A stretch of 48,135 bases of DNA, taken from the NCBI GenBank assembly GCA_030150135.1, contig JASLGO010000066.1:1-48135 (forward strand). The letters are read 5' to 3'. A model generated the notes under the pieces. That model had not been told where the DNA came from and did not search any database. It worked only from the letters and a program-made list of their open reading frames with translations. The translations under genes were made by a program, and so were the position numbers. This document shows, in pieces, positions 24,547 through 33,355 of this stretch. How positions within the stretch are numbered: position 1 is the first letter of the stretch; each line of letters starts with the position of its first letter. Origin of the DNA: Aquirhabdus sp. (GTDB taxonomy: Bacteria; Pseudomonadota; Gammaproteobacteria; Pseudomonadales; Moraxellaceae).

Positions 24547-27150
24547 TCACCCTGCCTTTTGCAAATTCGCCAAAGTCTCAACCACACTACTCGACGTCAC
24601 CTGACCCTGCAGATTATCAATCACCGCTTTGATCTGAGTCCGCAACGGCTCTTTCAACGTATACCAACGCGACAACACCTGCAAAATCCGTGAACCCAAA
24701 ATTGGATTTTGTGCATCCAAAGTCTTAGCAAAATCTGCATAAAACTGCGCACCCTCAACCGTCCACACCGCAACTGGATTGGTTGAGAAATTACCCGTCA
24801 CGGAGCGAATACGATTCGGCGTATTCAAATCAAACTTCGGATGCTTGGTCAATTGAACAATCTCATCCACAGTCACCGTTGGCTTACTTGCCTGCAACCC
24901 AAACCATAAATCAATCGCCAACGCTTCATTCTCAAATCGTTGATAAAAATCAGCTAACTTCACAGCATGATCTGGTGCATCATAATTCACCAATTGACGA
25001 AGCGCACCTAAACGCTCAGTCATGCACACAGCCGCATCATATTGATGACTTGCATTTGCCAGTGCATCCGCCATGCCAGCGCGGCAAGCAAATGCCAAAA
25101 CCGCATTGCGCAAGGCACGTTGTCCCATTGCCTCACTGCTATCAACATACGGAACAATTGGCAAAGCAGCGTATGCAGTAGACCAAAAATCCTTTAACTC
25201 CGTAGCAATCGCATTCATTAATTCTTCACGCGTTGCCCGCACCGCCACAGGATCATAATCACGATCCGTACGGCTCGCGATAAAAGCTTCTGTTGGAATA
25301 TCTAATAAACGCGATGCCAGCAATGGATCTGTGCTTGCTACTTTAGGAAGTGTTACAAGTAACGATTTCAAATAAATGCTTGCATCATGCCCTTGCAACA
25401 AAATACGTTCTAAGAGCTGCTGTGCCGCTTGCCATTGATTAAAACCATTACTTTCATATTGCATTAAGAACGCGAGTTCAGCATCTTGATAATCAAAGTT
25501 TAGCAACACAGGCGCAGAGAAATCACGCAGCAACGATACAATCGGCGCGTTGGTAATATTCTCAAAAATAAAGACCTGCTTGCTTTGATTCAGCATCAGC
25601 ACGCATTCAGTTTCGCCTTGTGCATCAAGCAATAATTGCTGACCCGTTTGCTGATTAAACAACGCCATTTTCACTGGAATTGGCAGAGGCTGCGGCTCTG
25701 GATAGTTGGATTTCTTGTCGATTTTTTGCGACAAGGTCAATGTATAACGCTTAGTCGCTGCATCATAGACACCTTGCCCACTGACAACCGGCGTACCTGG
25801 TTGGCTGTACCACGGTAAGAAACCCCACAGATCAGTACCCGACCCATCACTCAAACTACCGATCAAATCCTCGACCGTCACCGCCTCACCATCATGACGA
25901 CGGAAATACTCATCAGTGCCCTTACGGAAATCCTCTTCACCCAATAATGTCGCCATCATGCGAACAATTTCCGCGCCTTTGTCATAGACAGTCGCCGTAT
26001 AAAAGTTATTAATCTCAACAAAATGATCTGGACGTGGCGGATGTGACATCGGCCCCGCGTCTTCGGCAAACTGTATCGATTTCAAACTCGATACATCGTC
26101 AATTCGTTGTACCGCTGGCGACTGTAAAGTATCCGAAAAACTCTGATCACGAAAAACAGTAAAACCTTCCTTCAAACACAACTGAAACCAGTCACGGCAG
26201 GTAATGCGATTACCTGTCCAGTTATGGAAATATTCATGCGCAATCGTTGATTTCACATAAAAATTAGACACATCGGTTGAGGTTTCTGGGCTGGATAAGA
26301 CGCAAGAGGTATTAAAAATATTGAGACCTTTGTTCTCCATCGCACCCATATTGAACTGGCTCACGGCAACGATCATATAGTTATCGAGATCGTAGGCGCG
26401 ACCGTAATGCTCCTCATCCCAACTCATTGAATCCTTGAGCGCTTGCATCGCGACATGGCACTTTTCAATGTCTTTGGGTTCGGTATAAAGCTCAAGTGAA
26501 ACGGATCGACCTTCCATCGTGGTGAACGTATCTTTTAAAACCGCTAAATCGCCTGCAACACAAGCAAACAAATAACTTGGTTTCTTGGTTGGATCTTGCC
26601 AAATCGTGTAATGGCGATCTGCGCCAACTTTGCCAGATTCAATCAAATTACCATTTGCCAGCAAAGTTGGAAATTGATTGTCTGCTTCGAGACGCGTGGT
26701 AAATACCGAAAGCACATCAGGGCGATCTGGATAAAAGGTAATTTTGCGGAAACCCTCAGGTTCATTTTGTGTGCAATACATGCCACCTGATTTATACAAA
26801 CCTTCAAGCTGAGTATTGGTTTCTGGATGAATACGAACTTCGGTTTTAATCGTGCAACGATCTGGTGCATTTAAAATGGTCAGACTTTCTTTATCGAGTA
26901 CGTAACTGCTGCGTTCTAAATCTGTACCATTTAACTGAATATTAATGAGTTCTAAGTCACGCCCTAAAAGTACTAACTCTCCAGCATGCAAACGATGCAT
27001 TTCTAACGTGCTTATCACGATCGTTTCATTCGCATGAATATTAATATCGAGATAAATCGACTCAACACCAAACGCAGGCGGCTGATAATCTTTTAGATAA
27101 ATTGTTGGATGTGCAGTTTGAGTATCTTCTGGATTTACGGCGATATTCAT
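24547..27150 (-). CDS. pepN: Aminopeptidase N (M1 family)
   Basis: This 867-residue zinc metallopeptidase removes N-terminal residues from peptides in the cytoplasm. The exopeptidase motif GAMEN is at 269-273, and the zinc site HEYFH at 305-309 (H305, E306, H309) is completed by E328 in LKEGFTVF. The order matches E. coli PepN: beta domain, thermolysin-like core, small beta domain (TLSQKIDKKSNYPEPQPLPIP) and a long helical C-terminal part. Length is within a few residues of the family (870). It has its own spacer upstream with a REP-like element at 27187-27265. Confidence 0.97.
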   Translation of the reverse strand: MNIAVNPEDTQTAHPTIYLKDYQPPAFGVESIYLDINIHANETIVISTLEMHRLHAGELVLLGRDLELINIQLNGTDLERSSYVLDKESLTILNAPDRCTIKTEVRIHPETNTQLEGLYKSGGMYCTQNEPEGFRKITFYPDRPDVLSVFTTRLEADNQFPTLLANGNLIESGKVGADRHYTIWQDPTKKPSYLFACVAGDLAVLKDTFTTMEGRSVSLELYTEPKDIEKCHVAMQALKDSMSWDEEHYGRAYDLDNYMIVAVSQFNMGAMENKGLNIFNTSCVLSSPETSTDVSNFYVKSTIAHEYFHNWTGNRITCRDWFQLCLKEGFTVFRDQSFSDTLQSPAVQRIDDVSSLKSIQFAEDAGPMSHPPRPDHFVEINNFYTATVYDKGAEIVRMMATLLGEEDFRKGTDEYFRRHDGEAVTVEDLIGSLSDGSGTDLWGFLPWYSQPGTPVVSGQGVYDAATKRYTLTLSQKIDKKSNYPEPQPLPIPVKMALFNQQTGQQLLLDAQGETECVLMLNQSKQVFIFENITNAPIVSLLRDFSAPVLLNFDYQDAELAFLMQYESNGFNQWQAAQQLLERILLQGHDASIYLKSLLVTLPKVASTDPLLASRLLDIPTEAFIASRTDRDYDPVAVRATREELMNAIATELKDFWSTAYAALPIVPYVDSSEAMGQRALRNAVLAFACRAGMADALANASHQYDAAVCMTERLGALRQLVNYDAPDHAVKLADFYQRFENEALAIDLWFGLQASKPTVTVDEIVQLTKHPKFDLNTPNRIRSVTGNFSTNPVAVWTVEGAQFYADFAKTLDAQNPILGSRILQVLSRWYTLKEPLRTQIKAVIDNLQGQVTSSSVVETLANLQKAG

Positions 27151-27186
27151 GTGAATGTATTCCTTTTTTTGATATTTCTAACGCTA

Positions 27187-27265
27187 GCTCATTGAACGGA
27201 GTCGAAATGAGCGGTATCTGAAAAATTTGAGGCTTAGATGTTCACTTCGACTCCGCTCAGTGAAC
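27187..27265. repeat. REP-like inverted pair (GGAGTCGAA type)
   Basis: Two imperfect palindromes, 27187-27212 and 27240-27265, share the core cggagtcgaa in opposite orientation. Each is itself symmetric (gctcat...atgagc and gttcac...gtgaac). Short flanks (taacgc and gcgttg) mirror each other outside. Elements with this ggagtcgaa core are widespread as bacterial REP sequences. It fills the spacer between pepN and the DUF2797 gene, both leftward. Confidence 0.7.
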
Positions 27266-27283
27266 TTCATGCGTTGGAAACAG

Positions 27284-28135
27284 TCAGACCCGAACCTTTA
27301 GCTCATAACCACCAAACTTACGCAAATTCAAAACGCCTGTATCGAGAATTAAATATTGACCTTTAATCCCATTCAACTTGCCATGAACCACAGGCTTTTT
27401 ATCAAAATTATGTGCAGTCACTTTCGCAGGATATTCATTGACAGGATAAGAAAACTCACGAATACGCTCATCAGTGAGCATGACCAATTCATTCTCTGAA
27501 TTTTGTAATAACTGATCAATTTCAGCTTGGTGCTTACTCAACAATTGCTCACGGATTTCGAGTAAATCAATCGGTTCAGCTTCGCCTTTGAGTAATTTGC
27601 GCCAATCGGTTTTGTCCGCGATATCCTGCCCGAATAAAACCTCGACCAGCCCTGAAAGTCGGCGACTATTCACACGCATCAAAGGCAATGCTTGTGTTGC
27701 ACCTTGATCGAGCCAACGCGTTGGCATTTGCGTAATCCGAGTGATGCCGACTTTCGGCGCAGAAGAATTGGCTAAATACACAATATGCGGCTGAAAACAC
27801 ACGCTCATCGCCCAATCCTCTTCGCGACAAGTCCCTAAATGAAAATGACACGTTTCTGGCTTCATCATGCACATATCACACGACGCCTTCGTGATCATGC
27901 ACTTATAGCAATGTCCTTGCGAATAAGATTTCGGGGTTTGATTACCACACGACAAACAGAAAATACGTCCAGTCCACTCCAGCTCGATATCATGTCCTAA
28001 GTTTTGAGTCATTGGATAATCAAATGCGCCCAAAACTAAACTGTATTCCACTCCTGCTGCCAATGTCCCTCGCGCTGTTTCAACAGTTTCGCCCAAATGC
28101 GTGCGCATCTTGTGGCAAATTCCTTGGTATTCCAT
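27284..28135 (-). CDS. DUF2797 family zinc-ribbon protein
   Basis: This 283-residue protein is recognisable as DUF2797. Cysteine pairs typical of the family form probable zinc ribbons: C60/C63 with C76/C79, then C86/C89 and C96/C103. They are followed by HIVYLANSSAPKVGITR, which resembles a GIY-YIG-like strand pair, and QMPTRWLDQGATQALPL. No catalytic function is established for the family. The C-terminus contains NGIKGQYLILDTGVLNLRKF, also usual in members. The gene diverges from the DUF6231-like gene at 28470. Confidence 0.8.
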   Translation of the reverse strand: MEYQGICHKMRTHLGETVETARGTLAAGVEYSLVLGAFDYPMTQNLGHDIELEWTGRIFCLSCGNQTPKSYSQGHCYKCMITKASCDMCMMKPETCHFHLGTCREEDWAMSVCFQPHIVYLANSSAPKVGITRITQMPTRWLDQGATQALPLMRVNSRRLSGLVEVLFGQDIADKTDWRKLLKGEAEPIDLLEIREQLLSKHQAEIDQLLQNSENELVMLTDERIREFSYPVNEYPAKVTAHNFDKKPVVHGKLNGIKGQYLILDTGVLNLRKFGGYELKVRV

Positions 28136-28469
28136 ACAAATTCCTATCGGGCTATTTCATCTTTTTGCGATGAATCTAGCAAATTAAAAAACGCAAAATC
28201 GTATCATGCTAAAGCAGCAATCGTATTTATGATCAATGAGGACTCAGCCGACTATTTTAAACTCGTTTTGCCTGACTTTAACCAAAACGACACGGAATTT
28301 AGTCACGCCAAAGCCATCAAATATACGTTGTCATCTATTGATATGCGCTATGATCTCTCTATATGATCATATCAATGTGGAGTCGCCTCAAATGACTCTA
28401 GAAATGAAACAAATCGCAGTAAAACAAAAGCCTTCAGCTCAGAAGACTTTCATCAGCAAGGACTTGCCA
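28136..28469. other. 334-base divergent spacer without a supported gene
   Basis: A plus-strand frame continuous with the gene at 28470 opens here from 28236, but its composition is not protein-like before residue ~75. The spacer contains a 12-bp palindrome atatgatcatat (28361-28372) and a 9-bp inverted repeat attgatatg/catatcaat (28337-28345 and 28368-28376), both possible regulator sites. I see no clear promoter pair. Confidence 0.5.
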
Positions 28470-29000
28470 ATGCCACATACACCACCGAATATTCTGCCAC
28501 TCATTCAGCGTTTAGCGCATGAAAAACCAATCGAACATGGTTTAGTGATTGCGCGTGATTTTAGTACGCTCAAGGATTGGAGTACAGGATGGACGGGGCT
28601 ATGGCAGCAACGTGAACTTTGGTTACTGAACAGCATCCCTTTTCAGCAACGCTTTGACCTTGCCGTCATCGTACTCGATGAATGCTATCTCGATCACGAA
28701 TCCGTTACAAGTAACGCACTCACGCACAGCGATCATCAAGCCACGCCTTCACATGCAACCGCAACTCAAGCGATTACCCATGGTTTAACCCATCTACGTG
28801 ACCTACTCGCCAGACGTGTGCTTGTCGTCGCCTATGGTGATCAGTCTGCGGGGCTACGTGCATTAGGTTTTAGTCAAATAGAAAAAATCGAAGACTGGGA
28901 ACTGTGGCAATTTAATATTCTCGAATACAAACAAATCCCCGATTGGCTCAACTCCAAATACTGGGCAAACCCTGAAAACTTTGATAAATATCGCTGGTAA
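28470..29000 (+). CDS. DUF6231-like conserved protein
   Basis: I chose the ATG at 28470 because AAGGA lies seven bases upstream and the conserved part starts there (MPHTPPNILPLIQRL), giving 176 residues. The protein has the pattern HGLVIARDFSTL, WLLNS, FDLAVIVLDE, LTHLRDLLARRVLVV, ALGFSQI and the very characteristic end DWLNSKYWANPENFDKYRW. I associate this pattern with a gammaproteobacterial family of unknown function (DUF6231), from memory. It looks like a Rossmann-type half without a visible active site. A hairpin terminator follows at 29087-29117. Confidence 0.65.
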   Translation: MPHTPPNILPLIQRLAHEKPIEHGLVIARDFSTLKDWSTGWTGLWQQRELWLLNSIPFQQRFDLAVIVLDECYLDHESVTSNALTHSDHQATPSHATATQAITHGLTHLRDLLARRVLVVAYGDQSAGLRALGFSQIEKIEDWELWQFNILEYKQIPDWLNSKYWANPENFDKYRW

Positions 29001-29086
29001 TCAGACAAACAGTCTGCACGCTCCTTGTCGCACTGTCTTATCAAAACAGCTTAAATCTGCTACCATTTGCGCCAATTTTTAACTCG

Positions 29087-29117
29087 CCACAACTTCAATA
29101 TTTGAGTTGTGGTTTTT
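29087..29117 (+). terminator. Rho-independent terminator before yebC
   Basis: CCACAACT (29087-29094) pairs exactly with AGTTGTGG (29105-29112), loop of 10 bases, followed by five T. It ends the DUF6231-like transcript 87 bases after the stop codon. Confidence 0.7.
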
Positions 29118-29186
29118 CAATGTTTTCTTCAGCACGTTGATCTCGCATCAATCCTGATTTACAGAAACGACTAGGAGCAATCAGCC

Positions 29187-29936
29187 ATGGCTGGACATTC
29201 CAAATGGGCCAATATTAAACACCGCAAAGCGCGCCAAGACGCATCACGCGGTAAAGTATTCACCAAATATATCCGTGAATTGGTTAGTGCAGCCAAACAA
29301 GGCGACGCCGATCCTGCCAAAAACCCAAAACTCCGCGCTGTGGTTGAAAAAGCACTGTCAGTCAACATGACTCGCGACACCATTAACCGCGCAATCCAAC
29401 GTGGTGCAGGCAACACTGAAAATGACGATCTGAAAGAAATCAGCTACGAAGGTTACGGCGTTGGCGGTGTTGCAGTTTTGATCAACACCATGACCGACAA
29501 CATCAACCGCACAGTACCAGAAGTCCGCCATTGCTTCAGCAAATGTGGCGGCAATTTAGGCACAACAGGCTCTGTGGCGTACTTGTTTACACAACGCGGT
29601 GAAATTCGTTTTGATGATGTGTCATTAGAAGACAAGATCGTTGAAATCGCGCTAGATGCGGGTGCCGACGATGTAGAAACAGATGCGGATAGCGTAACAG
29701 TCATCACTACACCTGACGCTTTCGGTTCGGTTCAAGATGCGCTCGCAGCGGCAGGTTTGAAATCTGACAACGCGGAAGTGACGATGTCACCATCGACTCA
29801 AGCAGACATTACTGATGTCGAACAAGCACAAAAAGTCTTAAAACTGATTGATATGCTTGAAGACTTAGATGATGTGCAAGACGTTTATACCAATGCCAAC
29901 TTCTCAGATGAAGTCATGGCAGAGTTGAATAAGTAA
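29187..29936 (+). CDS. yebC: YebC/PmpR-family protein
   Basis: This 249-residue protein begins MAGHSKWANIKHRKARQD, the hallmark of the YebC family, with AGGAG eight bases before the ATG. NMTRDTINRAIQRGAG, YEGYGVGGVAVLI and RHCFSKCGGNLGTTGSV follow in the standard order. Family members act as transcription regulators or, as shown more recently, help ribosomes through polyproline stretches. Which applies here cannot be told. In many gammaproteobacteria yebC precedes ruvC; here it is instead followed by a RAYT/REP island. Confidence 0.96.
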   Translation: MAGHSKWANIKHRKARQDASRGKVFTKYIRELVSAAKQGDADPAKNPKLRAVVEKALSVNMTRDTINRAIQRGAGNTENDDLKEISYEGYGVGGVAVLINTMTDNINRTVPEVRHCFSKCGGNLGTTGSVAYLFTQRGEIRFDDVSLEDKIVEIALDAGADDVETDADSVTVITTPDAFGSVQDALAAAGLKSDNAEVTMSPSTQADITDVEQAQKVLKLIDMLEDLDDVQDVYTNANFSDEVMAELNK

Positions 29937-29950
29937 TTTAATATGAATGC

Positions 29951-29977
29951 TTGTCTCCTTCTATATGATGGAGACAA
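29951..29977. terminator. Hairpin just after yebC
   Basis: TTGTCTCC (29951-29958) pairs with GGAGACAA (29970-29977), 8 bp with an 11-base loop, 14 bases past the yebC stop. There is no T-run, so termination is uncertain. It directly abuts the first REP sequence. Confidence 0.4.
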
Positions 29978-29979
29978 AT

Positions 29980-30044
29980 ATAGGGTGCGCACCGCGCACC
30001 AACTCAAATAAAACCATATATTTGGTGCATAATACGCACCCTAT
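29980..30044. repeat. Inverted REP pair (REPIN-like) upstream of the RAYT gene
   Basis: A REP at 29980-30002 (atagggtgcgcaccgcgcac, with internal hairpin ggtgcgc/gcgcacc) is mirrored by a second REP at 30022-30044 whose reverse complement begins atagggtgcg. Outer and inner ends match and the centres differ slightly. The pair lies 36 bases before the transposase start and resembles a REPIN, the usual mobilised unit of RAYT enzymes. Confidence 0.8.
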
Positions 30045-30079
30045 TTATAATTTTTAAAGAATATAAAAAAGAGCATAAA

Positions 30080-30625
30080 GTGTCTAACTATAGACGATCA
30101 AATACAAATGGCGGAACATACTTTTTTACCGTAGTCAGTTTTAAACGCCGTAAAATTCTTTGCGATAAACCTATGCTACAAGCAATGCGAGACGCAGTTA
30201 AACACGTTCGCGAGAGCTATCCTTTTGAAATTGTTGGATGGGTTACTTTACCTGACCATATCCACGCTGTGTGGACTCTGCCAAATGATGATTGTGATTA
30301 TGGCAAGCGATGGGGGCTAATCAAACGATATGTATCTAAACAATGCCCAGAATACGAAGCACCTTTAGAGATGTTTTCATTATCAAATATTAACCGTAAT
30401 GAAAAAGGAATATGGCAACGTCGATTCTGGGCGCACGAAACAAGAAATGATATTGATTTTAAAAGATATATGGATTATTTACATTTTAATCCCGTAAAAC
30501 ATAACTTGGTCGAAACTGTGGTTGATTGGCGCTACTCCACCTTTCATAAATATTATGCAAAAGGGCTATATATCGAAGATTGGGGTGGTCTGATACCTGA
30601 CGGTGAGTATGGTGAGAACATTTAA
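30080..30625 (+). CDS. REP-associated tyrosine transposase (RAYT)
   Basis: This 181-residue Y1/HUH endonuclease belongs to the TnpA(REP) group that processes REP sequences. The metal-binding HxH is H60 and H62 in LPDHIHAVW, and the probable catalytic tyrosine is Y133 in MDYLHFNPVKH. RRSNTNGGTYFFTVVSF at the N-terminus and IWQRRFWAHETRN are also typical. The start is a GTG at 30080 with AAGAG upstream. It is intact, with no stop or frameshift. REP sequences occur immediately on both sides, which supports a functional link. Such genes are usually single-copy domesticated elements, not selfish insertion sequences. Confidence 0.93.
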   Translation: MSNYRRSNTNGGTYFFTVVSFKRRKILCDKPMLQAMRDAVKHVRESYPFEIVGWVTLPDHIHAVWTLPNDDCDYGKRWGLIKRYVSKQCPEYEAPLEMFSLSNINRNEKGIWQRRFWAHETRNDIDFKRYMDYLHFNPVKHNLVETVVDWRYSTFHKYYAKGLYIEDWGGLIPDGEYGENI

Positions 30626-30650
30626 CATGGTGCGCAATGCGCACCCTATG
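30626..30650. repeat. REP sequence downstream of the RAYT gene
   Basis: catggtgcgcaatgcgcacc (30626-30645) followed by ctatg forms the hairpin ggtgcgc/gcgcacc. It is the same REP type as 30022-30044, in the same orientation on the plus strand, and inverted relative to 29980-30002. It starts at the RAYT stop codon. Confidence 0.8.
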
Positions 30651-30675
30651 CTGCTTATTCCCCGCGCATTAATTC

Positions 30676-30927
30676 TCATTCATCATGACAAGTCCACGTC
30701 ACGTCATGCCATACACGAACCTTCTTCGCCCCCAAACGACTAGCAGAATATTGAGTATTCATTAACTCCCTAATCGCGCGCTGATCTATTGCAGGATCAC
30801 CAGAACCAAATCTGATTTGTACACCTTTTACCTTACCTGCATCATCCAGCAATATCCGCGCTCTGACAGAACGCTTTGTTCCGTCAATCACCTGTGCCTT
30901 GATCAATAAGCGATTAATGAGATTCAT
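30676..30927 (-). CDS. Small TonB-C-terminal-domain-like protein
   Basis: This 83-residue protein has no signal peptide or membrane helix. The segment VRARILLDDAGKVKGVQIRFGSGDPAIDQRAIREL has the strand-turn-strand-helix pattern of TonB C-terminal domains. The usual N-terminal anchor and proline-rich spacer are missing. A GGTGAGGGGTGAGGT stretch gives a strong ribosome binding site before the ATG at 30927. It lies 28 bases downstream of the GST gene on the same strand. It may be a free-standing domain with an unrelated job, or the remnant of a longer tonB-like gene. The functional call is inference. Confidence 0.6.
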   Translation of the reverse strand: MNLINRLLIKAQVIDGTKRSVRARILLDDAGKVKGVQIRFGSGDPAIDQRAIRELMNTQYSASRLGAKKVRVWHDVTWTCHDE

Positions 30928-30955
30928 ACCTCACCCCTCACCCAACGAAATCATC

Positions 30956-31729
30956 TTACTGCCCGCGCCAATCAACTCGCGCTTTACGATCATGTGCATA
31001 AACACGCATCACATATTGTCCAAAAGGTCGGGCTAATAAAGCTTGTTTAAACTGCTCAATTGGCTCAGGCGCAACAACATCGCGTGGCGCAACCCACGGA
31101 GTACCTTCAGGGCCGAATAATGGTGCTGCCAGCGCACAAACAGAAATATCCGCAAAACTAAACTGCTTACCTACCAGATAGCCTTGCTGACCATCTGAGC
31201 CATTCGCCAATAAAGCCGCTTCAAGCTCATCAATCAACACATCAATTTGTGCTTTAGACTTCGCTGCTTTTTCTGGGTAAATCTGATACAACTCCTTCAC
31301 ACCTTTTTTAATGACAGGGGTCATCAGAGATTTGAAAGTATGTAAAAAGCCTTTCTCACCCATCATAATATCCATCGTATGCGGTTCATCAATCAGATAT
31401 AAATACATCCAGCGGCGCACATGATAACCAAGCTCATTTGCTTTCTTATCCAATGCGACGATTGCCGCACGTTGCTTTGGATCACTGCGGATCAATGGTT
31501 TCTCGGCGTAAACACCATCTAAATAAAAAGCAATTTCAGTCGAATCACCAATCCAAGTTTTCTTATCTTTGAGTAATGGCAATGTGTCGTTACTTGCATG
31601 CCAACGTGTGAGCAAACGATGAGGGCCAGGGATGACATTTTTGGCAACATAATCAAGCTCTTTGTAATCCAGTAACCAGCGGGCTTTTTCACAATAATGG
31701 GACAATGGAAACTGAAACAAAATACGCAT
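30956..31729 (-). CDS. Glutathione S-transferase family protein
   Basis: The frame can open at 31783, but the thioredoxin-fold N-terminus starts at the ATG at 31729 (MRILFQFPLSHYCEKARW), giving 257 residues. LPLLKDKKTWIGDSTEIAFYL matches the conserved glutathione-binding cis-proline and E-S/T region (here DSTEIA). The helical C-terminal domain includes GYLVGKQFSFADISVCALAAPLFG, where the FSxADI motif caps the GST core. The reaction is unknown. The residue after the first strand region is SHYC, suggesting a serine or cysteine-type active site. It is followed by the small TonB-like gene. Confidence 0.85.
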   Translation of the reverse strand: MRILFQFPLSHYCEKARWLLDYKELDYVAKNVIPGPHRLLTRWHASNDTLPLLKDKKTWIGDSTEIAFYLDGVYAEKPLIRSDPKQRAAIVALDKKANELGYHVRRWMYLYLIDEPHTMDIMMGEKGFLHTFKSLMTPVIKKGVKELYQIYPEKAAKSKAQIDVLIDELEAALLANGSDGQQGYLVGKQFSFADISVCALAAPLFGPEGTPWVAPRDVVAPEPIEQFKQALLARPFGQYVMRVYAHDRKARVDWRGQ

Positions 31730-31941
31730 AACTATTTTTCTCAAGAGACAGAACAAGCAATGAAAGATCGTGCAGAACAGCATACCGACTTTGGTGTATC
31801 ATATGCGCCAATTTTACAAACTTTTTTGCTCAACTCCATGAGTAAATTGATCCGTTAGCTTTTTATAAATCACATTGTGAACTATTTTTTGATTATAAAT
31901 ATGCTAGCAAATCAAGTTGAATCATCAATAGGAATATCATT

Positions 31942-33033
31942 ATGGGTTTTAATTGCGGCATCGTCGGCCTGCCTAACGTCGGTAAATCTACGCTATTTAA
32001 TGCACTGACCAAAGCCGCTATCGCTGCGGAAAACTTCCCATTTTGTACGATTGAGCCAAACACTGGCATCGTGCCTGTACCAGATCCACGTCAAGATGCG
32101 CTTGCCGAAATCGTTAAACCTGAGCGCGTCATGCCGACAACGATGGAGTTCGTGGACATCGCAGGTCTGGTTGCGGGCGCAAGTAAGGGCGAAGGGTTAG
32201 GTAATAAATTCCTTGCAAACATCCGTGAAACCGACGCAATTGCTCACGTTGTACGCTGCTTTGAAGATGACAATGTCATCCACGTGAATAATCGCGTGAA
32301 TCCACTTGATGATATTGCGACCATCAATACCGAACTTGCCCTCGCGGATTTGGATACAGTCACCAAAGCGATTGTCCGTTTGACTAAAGCTGCTAAAGGT
32401 GGCGACAAAGAAGCAGTCGCAACAAAAGATATTTTAGAGCGCATCGAAAAAGCACTGGCAGCAGGTGATCAAGCTCGCTCAGTTGATCTTGACGAAGATC
32501 AACTCAAACTCGTTCGCGGTATGGGCTTAATGACCCTGAAACCAACAATGTACATCGCTAACGTGTCAGAAGATGGCTTTGAAAATAACCCTCATCTTGA
32601 TGCAGTTCGTGAACTGGCTGCAAAAGAAAATTCGATTGTTGTGCCACTGTGCAATCAAATCGAAGCTGAAATTGCCCAACTTGATGAAGCTGAAAAAGCG
32701 GAATTCTTAGAGGCGATTGGCATGGAAGAACCAGGATTGAACCGTGTGATTCGTGCAGGTTACGCTCTCCTCGGTTTGCAAACTTACTTCACCGCAGGTG
32801 TCAAAGAAGTTCGTGCGTGGACAGTCAAAAAAGGTGCAAGCGCACCACAAGCAGCGGGTGTGATCCACACTGACTTTGAAAAAGGCTTTATTCGTGCAGA
32901 AGTCATCGCTTATGATGACTTTGTTGGCTTCAAAGGTGAAGCTGGTGCAAAAGAAGCTGGCAAATGGCGTTTGGAAGGCAAAACCTACATCGTACAAGAT
33001 GGCGATGTGATGCACTTCCGCTTCAACGTCTAA
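31942..33033 (+). CDS. ychF: Ribosome-associated GTPase/ATPase YchF (OLA1 family)
   Basis: This 363-residue protein has the P-loop GLPNVGKST at 9-17, the G3 motif DIAGL at 72-76 followed by GASKGEGLGNKFL, and the family-specific G4 NVSE at 207-210 in place of NKxD. The last means ATP is preferred to GTP. A coiled-coil insertion (~130-200) and the C-terminal TGS domain (TYFTAGVKEVRAWTV to the end) complete the family. YchF binds the ribosome and is linked to stress responses. A strong terminator follows. Confidence 0.97.
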   Translation: MGFNCGIVGLPNVGKSTLFNALTKAAIAAENFPFCTIEPNTGIVPVPDPRQDALAEIVKPERVMPTTMEFVDIAGLVAGASKGEGLGNKFLANIRETDAIAHVVRCFEDDNVIHVNNRVNPLDDIATINTELALADLDTVTKAIVRLTKAAKGGDKEAVATKDILERIEKALAAGDQARSVDLDEDQLKLVRGMGLMTLKPTMYIANVSEDGFENNPHLDAVRELAAKENSIVVPLCNQIEAEIAQLDEAEKAEFLEAIGMEEPGLNRVIRAGYALLGLQTYFTAGVKEVRAWTVKKGASAPQAAGVIHTDFEKGFIRAEVIAYDDFVGFKGEAGAKEAGKWRLEGKTYIVQDGDVMHFRFNV

Positions 33034-33055
33034 CACGCTCATTGAGTGTTGAAAT

Positions 33056-33094
33056 AAAAAACCACCATGAGTTTTGAATTCATGGTGGTTTTTT
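33056..33094. terminator. Bidirectional terminator after ychF
   Basis: AAAAAACCACCATGA (33056-33070) pairs exactly with TCATGGTGGTTTTTT (33080-33094), a perfect 15-bp stem with a 9-base loop and T or A runs on both sides. It serves ychF from the left and the cre block from the right. Confidence 0.9.
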
Positions 33095-33121
33095 AGTTTA
33101 TGAAATTAGTTTATCTGATTT

Positions 33122-33355
33122 TCAAAGCTGAATTTGATCAATCAAAACTAACTCACCTTCATGATTGAAAAGATAAAACCGTCCATCTGTTTGACTAATC
33201 AACAAACCTCCTAGATTGATGAATGCCTGCTTGGTTTCTCGGTAATAACGTAAAACATCCACTTTTCTAATCGGATTTGAAAAGTCTTGAATCGAGCCTT
33301 TCGCGAGTAATATTTTCATAAAATTCGCTAGTTCAATATTAAATGGTGCGTTCAT
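33122..33355 (-). CDS. Hypothetical 77-residue protein coupled to creD
   Basis: I do not recognise this protein. Its ATG overlaps the creD stop as ATGA, which indicates translational coupling. It begins MNAPFNIELANFMKILLAKG and ends in a beta-rich part, INLGGLLISQTDGRFYLFNHEGELVLIDQ. There is no membrane segment or signal peptide. Being the last gene of the cre transcript, it may be regulated by CreB, but a role in that system is inference. Confidence 0.65.
   Translation of the reverse strand: MNAPFNIELANFMKILLAKGSIQDFSNPIRKVDVLRYYRETKQAFINLGGLLISQTDGRFYLFNHEGELVLIDQIQL

Noticed and set aside
28236..28469. Extended N-terminus of the DUF6231-like protein
   Set aside because: The sequence is not conserved-looking, and a good ribosome binding site precedes the later ATG.
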